A DNA stretch of 64,000 bases from Drechslerella dactyloides (GCA_020064725.1 JAGTWJ010000019.1:2666001-2730000); one strand, 5' to 3'; shown: positions 12,314 through 23,944, counted from the first letter of the stretch. Notes: a model not told the origin generated them from the letters alone. Translations and numbers: made by a program.

Positions 12314-13004
12314 ACGCCTACATCTAGGATGAGAATGTTCTTCTCGCTGGTTCTTAGGATCTTGCTTTTGTTATAATGTTATAGCTAGGACCGGTATCTA
12401 CACAGCAATGTTGTAATGCGAATGCGATTAATCTTACCCACTATATTGCACACTACATGCACATTCTCTGTCCGCGTGATAGCATGCCAACCTGCACGCT
12501 CGATAGCCCTACGCCTCGCATGCCCGTCAGAGGTCCTCACATTGGAGATATCGTCGGTCTCTGCGGCAAGGAGCCTCGCGTCGCCTCGAGCCCACTCAAA
12601 ATAATGTGCCTCTTATACGTACGCCTGCTTCTGTCATGAAGCGTCCCAACTTGATATCTCATACGATATCGATGGAGGGCTTAGTGGCGCAAGTTGATAT
12701 CATGGCACCAGCTGGCATTTGTCGAACAGCCATCAACGAGTACAACGTGCCACGCCACACCCCGTCAAATATTCGATTCCAGGACCGGGAATTGAACCCT
12801 CAAACGCACACGCCCGACGATCCCGACGATCAGAACGATCGTGTCTCAGCCGACAAAAACGTTAACAAGCATCCCATTTGCACTGTGTAACGCACCGACA
12901 GCCCAGCCAAGACTGAGCAACACGGCACACAGTACAATCCAACGGTCGCACAACACAGACCATTCATCTACGCTTTCTGGCCTCAACCTCAACATCACAA
13001 GCTA
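12314..13004. other. Intergenic between permease and tRNA-Glu
   Basis: No coding signal recognised. This holds the permease 3' flank and the tRNA 5' flank. Confidence 0.5.
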
Positions 13005-13098
13005 TCCGATATGGTGTAGTGGTTAACATCGTCCGCTTTCATTGAGCAGCAGCTCAAGACGGTCCGGACAGCCCCGGGTTCGATTCCCGGTATCGGAA
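13005..13098 (+). tRNA. tRNA-Glu (TTC anticodon), intron-containing
   Basis: A perfect 7-bp acceptor stem pairs TCCGATA at 13005-13011 with TATCGGA at 13091-13097, followed by discriminator A at 13098. The T arm reads CCCGGGTTCGATTCCCGG. The anticodon stem GTCCG pairs with CGGAC, and the loop contains TTC at 13038-13040. A 22-nt intron (about 13042-13063) sits in the canonical place one base 3' of the anticodon. A run of six T at 13115-13120 fits a polymerase III terminator. Confidence 0.93.
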
Positions 13099-13938
13099 GA
13101 TGTTCAAAGAGTTCTTTTTTGCAATTTTTTCCAATTTTTTTGGTGCCCTGAGCGAACAATGCCGCTTTGGGAAGGATCTAGTAGTTTTTCGACAAACCTT
13201 CTACCGACAAAGCATTCTTAGAGGTTTAGCTGTTGGATTTCAGTCTCATAAACTCAGAGAAAGCGTCTATTGAACCAGGGACAGCACCTGATGATAAGGT
13301 TGTGCGAAATTCTAGGACGAAATTCTCGGACGATGATGAAAATTTCTGATAGAAGAGTTAATTAAGTTGTAGAGTTGTGAGACTACCACGAGCAGTTCTT
13401 TCTACTGTCATATATTCATCTGCAAGAAACGCTTAAACGGGTGAGAAGGCAGGACAATTGAACCAGTGTCTTACAATGAATACTGCGGAAGACACCATTG
13501 CTATGTAAATAGCTCGTTTGCGAGTTGTTCGAGCCAGAATGTATACTTATCGATAACTATCTATGTGTTCTCATCTCCGAATACAACTATCCCAGCTGTA
13601 TACGTAAGATCTGAGAGTATGCTGCTGAGCGGCCTTCAATGATAACCAGAAAGAAGGCCCTCTCTACAGTGAGTGTATTGTTTTATGGCCGCTAGCTAGC
13701 TCAATAAATATATTCGGGTCAGAATTCAATAAGTAGGCAAATAAGTGACGTTGTGATAATTCATAGCGAGCTCGGCGAGCTTCATAGGTGTCTGTACGCA
13801 CAATCGAGCAACTTTAAATTATATCTTCAAGAACACCTCTCTCAATTATACCTTCTAGGTCGTCAACCTCCATTCGCCACGAACTAACCAGATGGATCCT
13901 CCGAAGACGCACGACCACGATCTAGACCTGCGACAACC
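13099..13938. other. Intergenic, AT-rich-looking upstream region of HNH gene
   Basis: No coding signal recognised apart from the short upstream frame at 13892. By eye the base composition is richer in A and T than the flanking core-gene regions. Confidence 0.4.
13115..13120 (+). terminator. Pol III terminator of tRNA-Glu
   Basis: A run of six T lies 17 nt after the tRNA 3' end. Two further T6 runs follow within 25 nt. Confidence 0.7.
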
Positions 13939-13942
13939 ATGA
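13892..13942 (+). promoter_or_regulatory. Upstream ORF overlapping the HNH-protein start
   Basis: The ATG at 13892 opens a 16-codon frame whose TGA overlaps the next ATG at 13939 as ATGA. If the transcript begins upstream of 13892, reaching the main start would need leaky scanning or reinitiation. No transcript start is known. Confidence 0.4.
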
Positions 13943-15547
13943 CTACACAAGCAGCACCAGTTGTCCTGTTAGGCAACCCTACTCTATTACGCCCATCTGC
14001 GTACGAGAGAACTAGGAGTGCGCCTGCAGCGGTAAAAAACTATCTCGAAGAATTCAACGAAGCTCTGCAAGCCAAGGGAATCAGCGTTACACCCGTTTTT
14101 GTAGCTTTCACTGTAGCCGTTGCAGATGAAAGCGGGTCCAAGTTTCGGGAGGTCTTCGAAAGGGCGAAATTACTACCTTTGGAAGGTGTGGAGAGCTTTG
14201 TGCTTGCCGATGAGTGGGATATAGACGCAATTAATCAAGCATATAACCACAATGCCAAAAGGCTCGCGAATGTATCTATCCGCCTACACCGTGCCATTGG
14301 ACAATGTATGCACACTTGAGTTTCCCTCCCATCCTATGCGCAGTATACATGAATATATCTAATAAAAGATTTGCTTGATAGTCTTAACTAGAAAGTCCTC
14401 GATGAACCCCGAGCTTGATCCATCCAAAGGTTTGGGCCAGCGTAATCCGAGTATAACGCAATGGACACCACGTAGCAGTGATTTGGTAGACAAGGTACGC
14501 TCTATAGCTTCACGCATCCTTACCTTTATGTAGAGTTAGGCGATAACTCTGGAATTAGACTCTCAAGCGTGACGGGGCGAAATGTGTCTTAACTAGTTCG
14601 ACGGCATGGGTGGAAGCATGCCACATAATACCATACCGTTTGGGCTTTAGAAAGCTAAAGGGAACCCGTTCCTCAGATAAGGTTAGATCCAATACGTTTT
14701 TAGGTGACAAAGTTGGAAATTGTTAGTTGACGAATTTCGACATATCTAGCTCGATTTCTGGGCCATGTTGCAGATGTTGCTCCCAGCGGTGGACTACACC
14801 AGAGTGCACGACTTTCTCATCGGGTTCTCAGATGGTATATCGCGGATCAACCGACTTGAGAATATGCTGTCACTGAGTACCGAGCACCATAAAGGTTTTG
14901 GAGCAGGAAGATTTATTCTTGAGCCGCTCAGAGAGACCATTACTCCGACTGGTTACCAGGCTCGCTTTTGTCTTCTTCCAGCCCTCAGGTCGGATAGTCA
15001 GCTTTTTAAAGTTGACCGACAAGCCCGTGCAATACCCTTAGAGATTCCACAAGTGTACACTCAAAGCGAGGACCCACATCTCCGAGGACAAGCATTTGTC
15101 AATCCGTTCAAGCGGCAGTTCATTGAAGACGGCGACTTGATATCGCTATCGACGATTGATCCGGCAGAGTATCCACTGCCGAACCCGGATCTCCTCGAAC
15201 TGCATGGTATACTCAGTAGGATAGCCAGAATGGCAGGGAGGGGACTAATGGAGCCTGACGCCTATGACGACGAAGAACTTGGACCAGGCGAGATTGCCAC
15301 GGCGATAGATGAGCTGGCGATCGGGGAGCCGCTATCTGACAGGAAAGTACTCGTAGACATCCCAGGCGCGCATGCTACTGGAGATCAATTCTTTGGGGGA
15401 GAGGACGCCGGCGAGTGCTCTACCCAGAGCAACCTACCAGCTGAGCACGAGACCTACGACCCAGCTAAGACTCAGCAGCAAGGATTAACAGGCGCGTCCA
15501 ACCTAGCCTCGGATAAGGATCTCCGCAAAGAGAACCGCCAGGAATAA
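13939..15547 (+). CDS. HNH nuclease-like fungal protein
   Basis: Four exons (13939-14305, 14382-14494, 14568-14681, 14774-15547) with introns of 76, 73 and 92 nt give 455 residues. The core of a fungal HNH domain is spliced together from exons 3 and 4: RDGAKCVLTSS at 161-171, CHIIPY with His179, INRLENML with Asn228, then STEHHKGFG with His236/His237 and RFILEPL. These match the usual order (RD..C.lTg, aHI.P, N.l.L, H..f, f.l.P) of the HNH_2-type proteins abundant in Pezizomycotina. The usual glutamate before AHI is present but shifted (EACHI). Nuclease activity and biological role are unknown. The C-terminal 90 residues are acidic and polar and look disordered. The gene sits in a gene-poor segment beside a tRNA, which suggests an accessory location. 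Confidence 0.8.
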
Positions 15548-15905
15548 CTCTCCGCTGTTCGTTCATCGCACTCTGTCTAGATAATCAATCAGACCTGTAT
15601 ATTATATGCGAATCACCGAGAGACGGGTCCAGATCCAGATCCGTGACGTGTGTCGACTTTTGTATCAATAGCATCTACCTCTTGCTTGTCATATTAGCAT
15701 CGACCGCTGGCAAGTCCTCCCTTGTGTAAAATTTATGCGTACGTATCTGAATGTATAAATATCAAAACAGAGCTGAATATGCGCTGAAATTCAATCCCTA
15801 TCATCGTATAAATAATAAGTACATAGTCTTAAGAGTAACCATTAACTATCCACAAGATTAATAAACCGCCGTTCGGCTGTCTCCCGTGCGTTCACCGCTC
15901 CGGTG
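15548..15905. other. Convergent 3' flanks
   Basis: This 358-bp gap lies between the ends of the HNH-like gene (+) and the acidic-repeat gene (-). No gene is seen in it. Confidence 0.5.
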
Positions 15906-16951
15906 TTAAGGATCGATAAACGGGTCCAGCAGACATTCATTGCATCTCAGTCCTGCCGTTGGCAGATCTGCAAGACCCTCGAAGGCCTTGATTAGCTTCA
16001 GGCGCTCGTTTTCGAATTTCTCCGGGGAGTCCCCGGGCGCGTTGATGTGGTCCGCCGGGAAGGGAACGGCTCTTGGTAGTGTTCACTCCGCATAAACCCG
16101 ACTTGCATGAGTTAGATACCCAGTTATTTGGCATAGTATTCGTATAGAATTTACCTCGCAGCCTGGGACATTGTATCCTGGTTGATTCTGCCCTCAGTTC
16201 CACCGTCATCACACTCCGCACCATCACCCTCAACGTCATCGCCTTCAGCATCATCCCTTTCGGTATTGTTGCCTTCAGCTGCACCATTATTCTCATCATC
16301 CTTAGCCAAGGAGGAATATGTGTTCGTGGTCATCAGTGTCCCAAGGTCTGCCCCAGCTTCAGTCTATAGTATGTTAGCTATACTTAGATTTCATAGATTC
16401 TTACGTATGCGTAAGTAAGTACTTACCAAGAAAGATAGCAACGCTCCTGTCAGTTGCTGCCTAGCGCTCCGCCCCAGTTGCTGCCAATGTCCAGGCACTC
16501 CAAACTCCTCAAAGTACGCAAGTGTAGTTGACCGGAACCACGCAGTAAATATCAGAGTACAGTATCTGATACCAGCATATTGCTCGATATTGTTAATATC
16601 TGGTAGTGGTGGGTTTATGTCAAGCTCAGTATCTTTGGTTATCGGTTGTTGGAACAGCAGCCATAATTGGTAGCCATCAGAGGATGTAAGCCAGTTGTTT
16701 GTAGTTTTATCCAGAGACTCGATGATCTTTCTAGCAAGACATTTGCGGATTTGTAGCAGGGTGCTACAATCCTTCTTATCGATCCAAGCTTGATAGCAAG
16801 CTATGGCCACCCTTGCAAGTGGGGTGGAAATTGTCCTTTTGTTGCCATATGCGAGTATCTGTTCAACCTGGGCTTCAGTGTAAGTGATGAGTCGACATGG
16901 GTCCGATTGCTCCTTGAGATCTTGATAGGTGTGAGAGCCATCGGGTGGCTC
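15906..16951 (-). CDS. Unrecognised protein with acidic repeat, start unresolved
   Basis: Three exons close in phase: about 16951-16427, 16363-16155 and 16071-15906, with introns of 63 and 83 nt. Exon 1 encodes an alpha-helical region (TYTEAQVEQILAYGN at its start, ACYQAWIDKKDC, later WLLFQQP and GIRYCTLIFTAWFR). Exon 2 encodes a negatively charged run built from repeats of the type EGDD/EGDG/AECDD. The last exon carries ADHINAPGDSPEKFENERLKLIKAFEGLADL, quoted here only as a general impression of charged helix, and ends with CNECLLDPFIDP. The frame stays open upstream to 17074 but holds no in-frame ATG, only a GTG at 16810. It may therefore start non-canonically, use an undetected first exon, or be decaying. 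I do not recognise the family. Confidence 0.55.
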
Positions 16952-17016
16952 GAAGGAATGTTGAAGGATGATGGAGGGAAGATGTGGAAATCTTGGGGGA
17001 AGGGAGGGGGGATGTC

Positions 17017-17024
17017 TATTTATA
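17017..17024 (-). promoter_or_regulatory. Candidate TATA box for the acidic-repeat gene
   Basis: TATAAATA on the minus strand lies about 70 nt upstream of the first clearly coding codons of the gene ending at 15906. If it is used, transcription starts within the open frame and no in-frame ATG is included. Confidence 0.45.
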
Positions 17025-19856
17025 CTCCGGCGCTCCCTCTTGCTTGGCTTACCAAGCAGCCATTTATGAATATATTATATATATTGATGTCTCATCGAGG
17101 GCGGACAGGCTGCTCGGTGACTGACAAACCGCAGATCAACCACCGCCATCTGTAGCCGATCTCGGATGATGGTGTGTATTTTTGAGCGCGCATGTGTTCC
17201 AGAATTCTCGTATTAAATTGATGAAGATGTAACAACCATCTCAAGACTTGGCCGTGCGTGAGCGTATGTTTGGACTTCTTGGTATCCAGTGGCGAGTGTC
17301 TCTCGCAGGTACTAACGGAACAGAGTCCAGCTGTAGCTCAAATTCAGATTACTCTTATCGAGCTCTCTTGGTGGTGTGATCATGTGAGCTAGCTCTGATA
17401 TTCTTTCTTGTCATACGATAATTGTCGATTCGATTTGGAGTTCCTCTTTGCATTGACTTCAGAAGGTATGCCAGTATGTTAACTCGCCATTGGAGACATA
17501 TCAGAATGGAGGACCTGGAGGGCCCACCTTGAGTCGTACAGCATGATATTCCTGTTTTGTTCATCGTTCTTTCATCATCAAAATTGGGTTTTGGAAATTT
17601 CTCCTTTCGTTCTCAAATGTGTTCAGACATGAAAGTATTCCTTCGTATAATATATTCAGGAAGCATCTCATGAGGAGACATCAGGCGATCCTAGGCAGTA
17701 TATGCACACACTATCTCTAACATTGCAGAGAGGTTTGCATCTGAGTGAAGAGAGTTGGGTTTGATTCCACGAGCTTCCAGAACTCAATTCTCCTTCTCTG
17801 ATGGGTGGAGTTTCTGTTGCCGTTATTTGAGTAAAAATCTCCTCGGTGTTATTCTTCGGCCCGAGTGGGATTCAAAGGAAGAATTGTCGTTTTTATAGGT
17901 GATGGTTGAGAGATCCTGCGTATAAGAGGCGCATATCGACGACATATCTGATTTGAGCATCGGGAAGCGACAAAAAAATGGATAATGGATGATGAATCGT
18001 TGGCATCGAATAGTTCCAGAGTTTCGTAGATAGCTCGGTTGCTAGGCATAAGGACCCGGAGGAGACACAAGAGGCGTTCGGGATGCCGCTCGAGGGAGTG
18101 TCCCCATGAGACAGGTCTCGGCAGTAAAGAGAGGCAGGAGAAGTTTCCATCGATCGAAAGAAGAGACAGATTCGGATAAGAGAAGTGAGTGATTCAGAAA
18201 ATTTGGCGAAAAGATCAAAAGGGAGATTGTGATGAAGAGAAGAAAATCAAATCATCATGTTCCACAGTAAAATTCCAGCTACGTGGCAAAGCAATCCTAA
18301 GAAATATTCGAACTGGGTATATTAGGACTCCGCAAGAGGACCGGAGGGGCATGACATCTCTACATACCATCTAGATGCTGTTCATCCATGGATCCAGCGG
18401 CCCTCTTGTTGCTCTCTGACGCAGGCGGCTTCTTTGCACTTCGTAAACATCCAGTCTCGGTTCCCTTCCTTGCTGGGCTCATAACCTGACCGATGGTCAT
18501 GATTCAATCGAGGATTCATCCTGCTGCGAGTTTGAATTTGGTGGCCTGAAACTGTAACATCTTGGAATACAAGGTCTCCGTTGATGGCAGTAGCTAGACG
18601 AGTGTACCATTGCAAATTTGGGAGTAAATATCAGCCATCCCGTTTGCGCATGTATGTAGTCGACATATCAGAGCCACAGTTTGGGATCATGAGCCATAAC
18701 GCGAATATATATATAGTAATGTCCTCATAAAAGGGCTGCGAAATGGAGATTTAATGTATAAGAGAGCAAGATGATGAGACCGAGCGGAAGATTGGAAAGG
18801 AATCAAGAGAGATAGATGTTGCATAATTGTGCCGAAACATTCTAAAGTTGGACGATTGTGAATGTGAAAGTCAAGAGAGAATCTTTAGGAGGAAGGAAGA
18901 AGAGAGAGAGAAGTATCTAGGTACTCTAGCTTTCAGAAAGGCAGAACTTCCAGAAGTCTCGGCCCTCAACTTGTGCTTCCAGAACTCTCGCCTCTAGGAG
19001 ACCACATTTCCAGATCCAGCTACAGACTACACAGGCATTCCGTACACGGATTCACTGACTGCACGACCGGATTACGAGACCTATCGAAGATTCGATTCGA
19101 TTGTACAAGAGCACAAATAATTCTCCACCAAACGCACCTCTGCAAACGAGACGAGGCGGCCGATTCATTAAAGATTAAGCAGCAGACCTTCGCAAACCAA
19201 AGCCCACTGCAAAGACTGACAGCAGACGGCCGAAGAATATCTAATATACAGAGCAATGATGTGATACATGCCATGCAATGCCATGCCCGATAAAAACGCC
19301 CCCACTCGTGAAAATCGTAAAAACAAAAAATAACCCGGAGCGGATGCTGGCTCCCTCCACACTTCCAACCATGATAACGTACACCTCCACCTGGCACCCA
19401 GAAAAATAGAAGAAAACAAGAAAGATCTGCGAATGATGATGGTCCCCTCACTCGCCTGTCGTAAATCGTGCCTCGTGTGTAGATGTCGCCCGGAATCGGT
19501 CCTCGTTGGGAACTGTAACGAAGAGCCGAAGAAGAAAGAGATATCGTGCCGTCGGCGGATGAGAGGAGGATGGGTAAGAGAGGTGAGGCCATGCGAGGGG
19601 TTGTCCGAACGGCGACAGGACGACAAGACGGAAAGGCGGGATAAAAGCAAAGCCCATGCGAGGGGCTGCTGTGACGACACAAGGCGACTTCTGAACCGAT
19701 GCGAAAAACGAACAAAAGCAAGCCCATGCAAAGGGGCTGCTAAACCGACCGAAAGACGAGACGAAGACGAAAGCAAACCCATGCGAGGGGCTGCTGCGGA
19801 CAAAAAACAACGGGCAGGCGAAAACGGCGCGGGAGGGGCGTTGCCAGCACGGCTCT
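17025..19856. other. Gene-empty stretch with short repeats at its right end
   Basis: About 2.8 kb without recognisable genes on either strand. The left part appears AT-rich by eye. The right part, 3' of the gene ending at 19857, carries four copies of a short motif, listed separately. Confidence 0.5.
19589..19796 (+). repeat. Four dispersed copies of a CCCATGCGAGGGGCTGCT motif
   Basis: Copies lie at 19589-19600 (partial, CCATGCGAGGGG), 19652-19670, 19722-19740 and 19777-19796. The last three share an upstream A-rich lead (AAAAGCAA or AAAGCAAA). Spacing is irregular (about 63, 70 and 55 nt) and the DNA between copies is unrelated. They lie in the probable 3' untranslated region of the minus-strand gene ending at 19857. 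Confidence 0.75.
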
Positions 19857-22189
19857 TCAGTCTCTCTTCCTCCCCATCTGCTCCTCCCAGTCCTCTCTCT
19901 CGATCTTGAGCCCCTTGATGTCAAGCGGCTTCCTGTCGTTCTTCTTGAGCCAGGCGGCATACGACCATGCGTCGTCCCCCTGCTCGACCTTCTCTCGCTC
20001 GGCCTTGTATGCTGGGTACCGGCGTTTGGCGGCCCTCAGCTCCTCGACCAGCCGCTCCTTCTTCCGGGCAAGGGTGTCCTCCTCCTGTGAGGACTCGGCC
20101 AGGTCCACCCCCAGAATCTGCTTCCACTGGTCACCCCCTGCTTCCTCAAGACTGGAGAGCAGGCCCATGTACCGAGTGAAGTTCTTGCCCTCTCTCGTCA
20201 CCTCCTTGACGTGCTCGGCCTTCTCCTGGTCGCGCTTGGGGCGGTGGAACTCCAGGAAGCGCTCGTCGGTCCACGGGTCCTTGTCGAGCGAACCCCGGAA
20301 CTCTGGAGGGTGCTCGTACCTCTCCAGCCTCAGCCTCTTGCTGGGGCGCTCCTTCTTGGCCTCGGCCTCTGCGGCAGGAGCAGCACTCTGGGCATGCTCC
20401 GCGGCGGGCTGGGTGCTGCGAGCAGCCGACCTCAACTTGCGGGGAGGGTCCTTTGCGACAGGAGGGGCGGCCGATGGCTCTGCCTCCTCCTCCGAGGCGA
20501 TGTCGTCGTCGTCGGCGATGGTGAGCGGCGTGTCTGGCTTCAAAAGCCCTTCGGTGGAGGTCAGCTTGCGGCCTTGTTGTTTTTTAGACATTGCGAGAGG
20601 CAGAGGTGCGTGCAGTGAATGAGTGCGTGTGCGAGAGCGGAATGCTTGCAGATTGCGAGGTCCTGCGAGGTGTGGGAGTGACGGAAGGTGAAGAAGGCAG
20701 AGCGATGGAGGGGATGAAGTGGGATGAAGTGGTGATGGAGGAGAGATGAGAAAAGGTGTAGACAAAGTGTAGACTGTATGAAGGGTAGGAAATGGGTGTA
20801 CTCACGCTTGCTCGCCAGCTCGCGCTCCTGCTTGATCCACTGGTCGTCGTGCCACCAAGGGAACCCGGGATTATCGGGCCCCTCGCGCAACAGCGGATGA
20901 AGCTTCTGCTTCTTCGCCTCTTCCGCCCTGCCACCATCGTGATGATGGTGCGAGGGCCTCTTCCGTCGGGCGGCTGCAGCCAGGCCCCGCTCCCCCTCTT
21001 CTGCTCCACCGAACATCGCACCGTCAGCCTCTTCTTCTTCTTCCTCTTCTGCTTCTGCTTCATCTTGCTCGTAGCCATCGATGTCAGAGACGCCATCCCC
21101 ACCATCGTAGCTCGATCGAACGCTCCGTCGAGACGCCGGTCTCTTCAGGACGTGCTCGGGAACATCCAGGAACGGGCTCTTGCGCTTGCTCGAAGACGAG
21201 ACGGTCCGGTGGGTTAAAGTCAAGCCGCTGCTGCTGTCATGATGCTCACCTTCTGCTCCCCCCAACCTCCTCTTCCCCGACCTCATCACCATCCCCCCGT
21301 CCCCTTCCACCTCCTCCTGCTGCTTCCTCGTCTCCGCCCGCGTGACCCTTTTTGCAGGCAGGGCCTCGGCCCCGACCTGAGGGTTCACGCTCGAGGCCTG
21401 AGCGACCGCCATCTCTGAAGCCTTGCGCTTCTGGCCGCGTCGCCCACCCTCAGCGGACTCCTCTCCGACCCTCCTGTCCCCTGGGTCCTCTGCACGCAGG
21501 GGCTCTTTCGTCCGCCTGCTGCTTCTCCTCAGAGCCACCTGCACCCCCGGGCTCTCCGCACCTCTCCTCGAAGCCACCTGCACCCCCGGGCTTCCTGCAG
21601 ACCTTCTGGTCTTCTTCGTCGTCGACGCCGCCGTTGCCGTTGCTGTCTTAGCCTTTTTGGCCGCCCGTTGCAGCTGGCGGGCGGACCGTTTCTCTGCCAT
21701 GTCGGCAGAAGCAATCGATGAGGACGACTGCTTGGGCGTTATTACGTGCCGTTGTAAAGAACGGGCACGTCGCGGAGGTATCGTCTCTCGGTGGTGATGA
21801 TGGCGGGTGTGAAAAGACGATGGGAAGGGCGATGAGGAAGACGATGGAGAAGAAGAGGGAGAAGAAGAGGAAGAAGGAGAAGGAGGAGGAGAAGGAGTAG
21901 GAGAGCAACCCACCGACGGCGACGGCGACAGCTGGTAGCTCGTCATGGAGCGCGACAACGGAAGCTGCAATGTTTCCCTCGCTGTTTCCCTGCCAGCACG
22001 GCTTCCAGAAGCCACCACCGCCGACGGGCTTGTTGTCGTATCCGACGAGCTTTCATTCTCGTCGACATCGATATCAACATCGACACCGGCTTCGCTCTCC
22101 TCGTCTTCACCCCCCAGCGAGTGCTCCCTGTGGCTATTGCCGGACAGAGGTGCCGCCCCACGGAACCGGATCAGAATCTGCTCGAACAT
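19857..22189 (-). CDS. Low-complexity nuclear protein, tentative SAS4-like C-terminus
   Basis: Two exons (22189-20806 and 20662-19857) separated by a 143-nt intron give 729 residues. The first part is Ser/Pro-rich, then Lys/Arg-rich with nuclear-localisation-like clusters, a tandem 11-residue repeat (SPGVQVA/LRR), an acidic run and RKRPSHHHHDGG. Before the intron comes PGFPWWHDDQWIKQERELASKR-type sequence. The C-terminal part (from about DPWTDERFLEFHR) has the pattern TDE..HR...QEK followed by LL..L and W..ILGV that I associate with fungal SAS4-domain proteins, scaffold subunits of the SAS histone acetyltransferase. That assignment comes from memory of the pattern only. The acceptor could lie about 17 nt further downstream, and two separate genes (the second starting at MSKKQQ, codon at 20592) are possible. 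Confidence 0.55.
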
Positions 22190-22997
22190 CTTGCACGCCG
22201 TAGCTCAGCTGCAGCTCTGTGGGATGCTATATTGAAACCGGTACGTATACCTTATATTTCAGCCGCTGCTGCCTCCGGGCCCTCCTCCCGAAAGAAGTCG
22301 ACCACGCTACGCGCACACAGGACGGTTATAAGAAGGAAAGAAAGAAGCCCGCTCGACGGCCCTCCGGCGCGACCTCGAGCGAACGGGAACCAAACAAGGG
22401 GGTTTGTAGACGGAGGATATATCCAAAGCACCCCGAACGGGGCAGCCGGGACACTCGGGGGGCGGAGAGTCGAGCGCGCTCTCCCTGCGAGTCCCTGAGG
22501 AGAGATGACATGTCGTCCGAAGTTACCAAAGCCGGAAATTTCTGGCCGCACAAACCTCGCCTGGCGGAATTCCGCAGCGCCGCCGCAAGGTATGCGAGTC
22601 ACAAAATATCTCGCATAAGTCGCAGGCCAACATGTTCGGAATTACGAGCGAGCAAATTACTTTGGCAAGTTGGACAATTTTATCATCGTTTCCGCGGTAT
22701 ATACATTTGTCCACACGAGAGCGATTCGCCGGAGCGCATGTCGTCAGGCTTTGAGTTCGTCCAAATCAAATCACCCGAAAAGGCGACCTGTTGGATTTTG
22801 CAGAAGGCTCCCCCGCAGCCAATCAGCCGCAGCCAAGCTTCGGCTCCAGCGTCCGCCAGCGACAACCCCGGCGAGCTCGTTCATAAAACAGGTACCGCCA
22901 TGGATACACACAGTACAGGCAGGTGTACCGTACGGACGAATAGATCTGCCATCCATGGGGGCAAGTGCAGATCTTATGGGTGATACCAACCACGCCA
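22190..22997. other. Intergenic
   Basis: About 0.8 kb between two minus-strand genes. It should hold the promoter of the gene starting at 22189, and no coding signal is recognised. Confidence 0.45.
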
Positions 22998-23944
22998 TCA
23001 GTCCGCTGTCCTATTCTGCTGCCAAAAGTCCACCAGCGAGTCCACCAGCCGCTGTCCACGAATGTCATCCCGCTCGTCCACCGTCAGCAGAGCAGCCAGG
23101 CCCCGTCGTGCGTTTACGTCCAAGCAGGCTTCCGAGTACGCAGCCATGCCCGGAAAGGCCTCCGCAATGCCGTAGACAGCTGCCATTGAAACAGAAGTTG
23201 GTCAGCCAAACATCTCTTCCAGTTATATATGTAAATTGCTGTGGATATGCAAGTACCATGCTCCGTGATATTGGTGTGGGTGACCGCCTTCCCGAGGAGA
23301 TTCAGACTCCGTAGCATGCGCGCCCTCCTGAGAGCCTCGTTTCTTTCGGCCTGAACAGACTTCTGCGCACGGAGTTCTCGCACAAAGGACTCCAGAACGG
23401 GCACCAGATCTTCCACGTTTGATAGCGGCAGGAGAAACGGACTACGGGCAGCAGGCTCGCCGAACTCGGATTGCAGTCTGCATACGAGAATGACCAGGTT
23501 AGCATTCGGTGTTCTGACAAGCCTACAGTGATAAATACGAGTTAAACAATAAAAAGATCTATACCGTCGCTGCAGGGTATCGAATATGGTTCTGTCGTCG
23601 AGAGTCCTGAGAAGCAAGATCCCTCGTGACCGTGCGAGGCTCTCGCAAAGCTTCACCCGCCGGATAGCCAGCGCCGCGAGCTCGTCCGTCGCCACATCCT
23701 CACAGTCTAGGAATACAAAGCAGACGTCGTCCCCCGACAGATTCAGCGATGCATGTGGTAAATGGAACGACTCTACGGTAGTTTTAATCGCCGCAAAGAC
23801 ATGTCGTTAGCCAGTCCAAATCGAGACGTAAACTGGGAGACATAGACTGGGCATACCTTTAACGTTCCCGAGGACAGCTGAAGTGCTGAGGCCAGCGATT
23901 GCCGCCGACCACGGCGACTTTCGACGGAGCGAAGCCGAGTACAT
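22998..23944 (-). CDS. Hypothetical protein, 232 residues
   Basis: Four exons (23944-23857, 23772-23565, 23477-23257, 23179-22998) with introns of 84, 87 and 77 nt close in phase from an ATG to a TGA. The middle of the protein alternates predicted strands and helices: DDVCFVFLDCED, then LARSRGILLLRTLDDRTIFDTLQRR, then LLPLSNVEDLVPVLESFVRELR. A helical C-terminus follows (AVYGIAEAFPGM... and LTVDERDDIRGQRLVDSLVDFW). There is no signal peptide or membrane segment. I do not recognise the family. The fold order (alpha/beta, then a helical tail) is reminiscent of nuclease-dead XPF/ERCC1-like meiotic proteins such as Spo16, but this is only a guess. The clean splicing across three introns is the main evidence that it is real. 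Confidence 0.6.

Noticed and set aside
19589..19796. CRISPR-like array
   Set aside because: The repeats are imperfect, irregularly spaced and in a eukaryotic genome next to a spliced gene.
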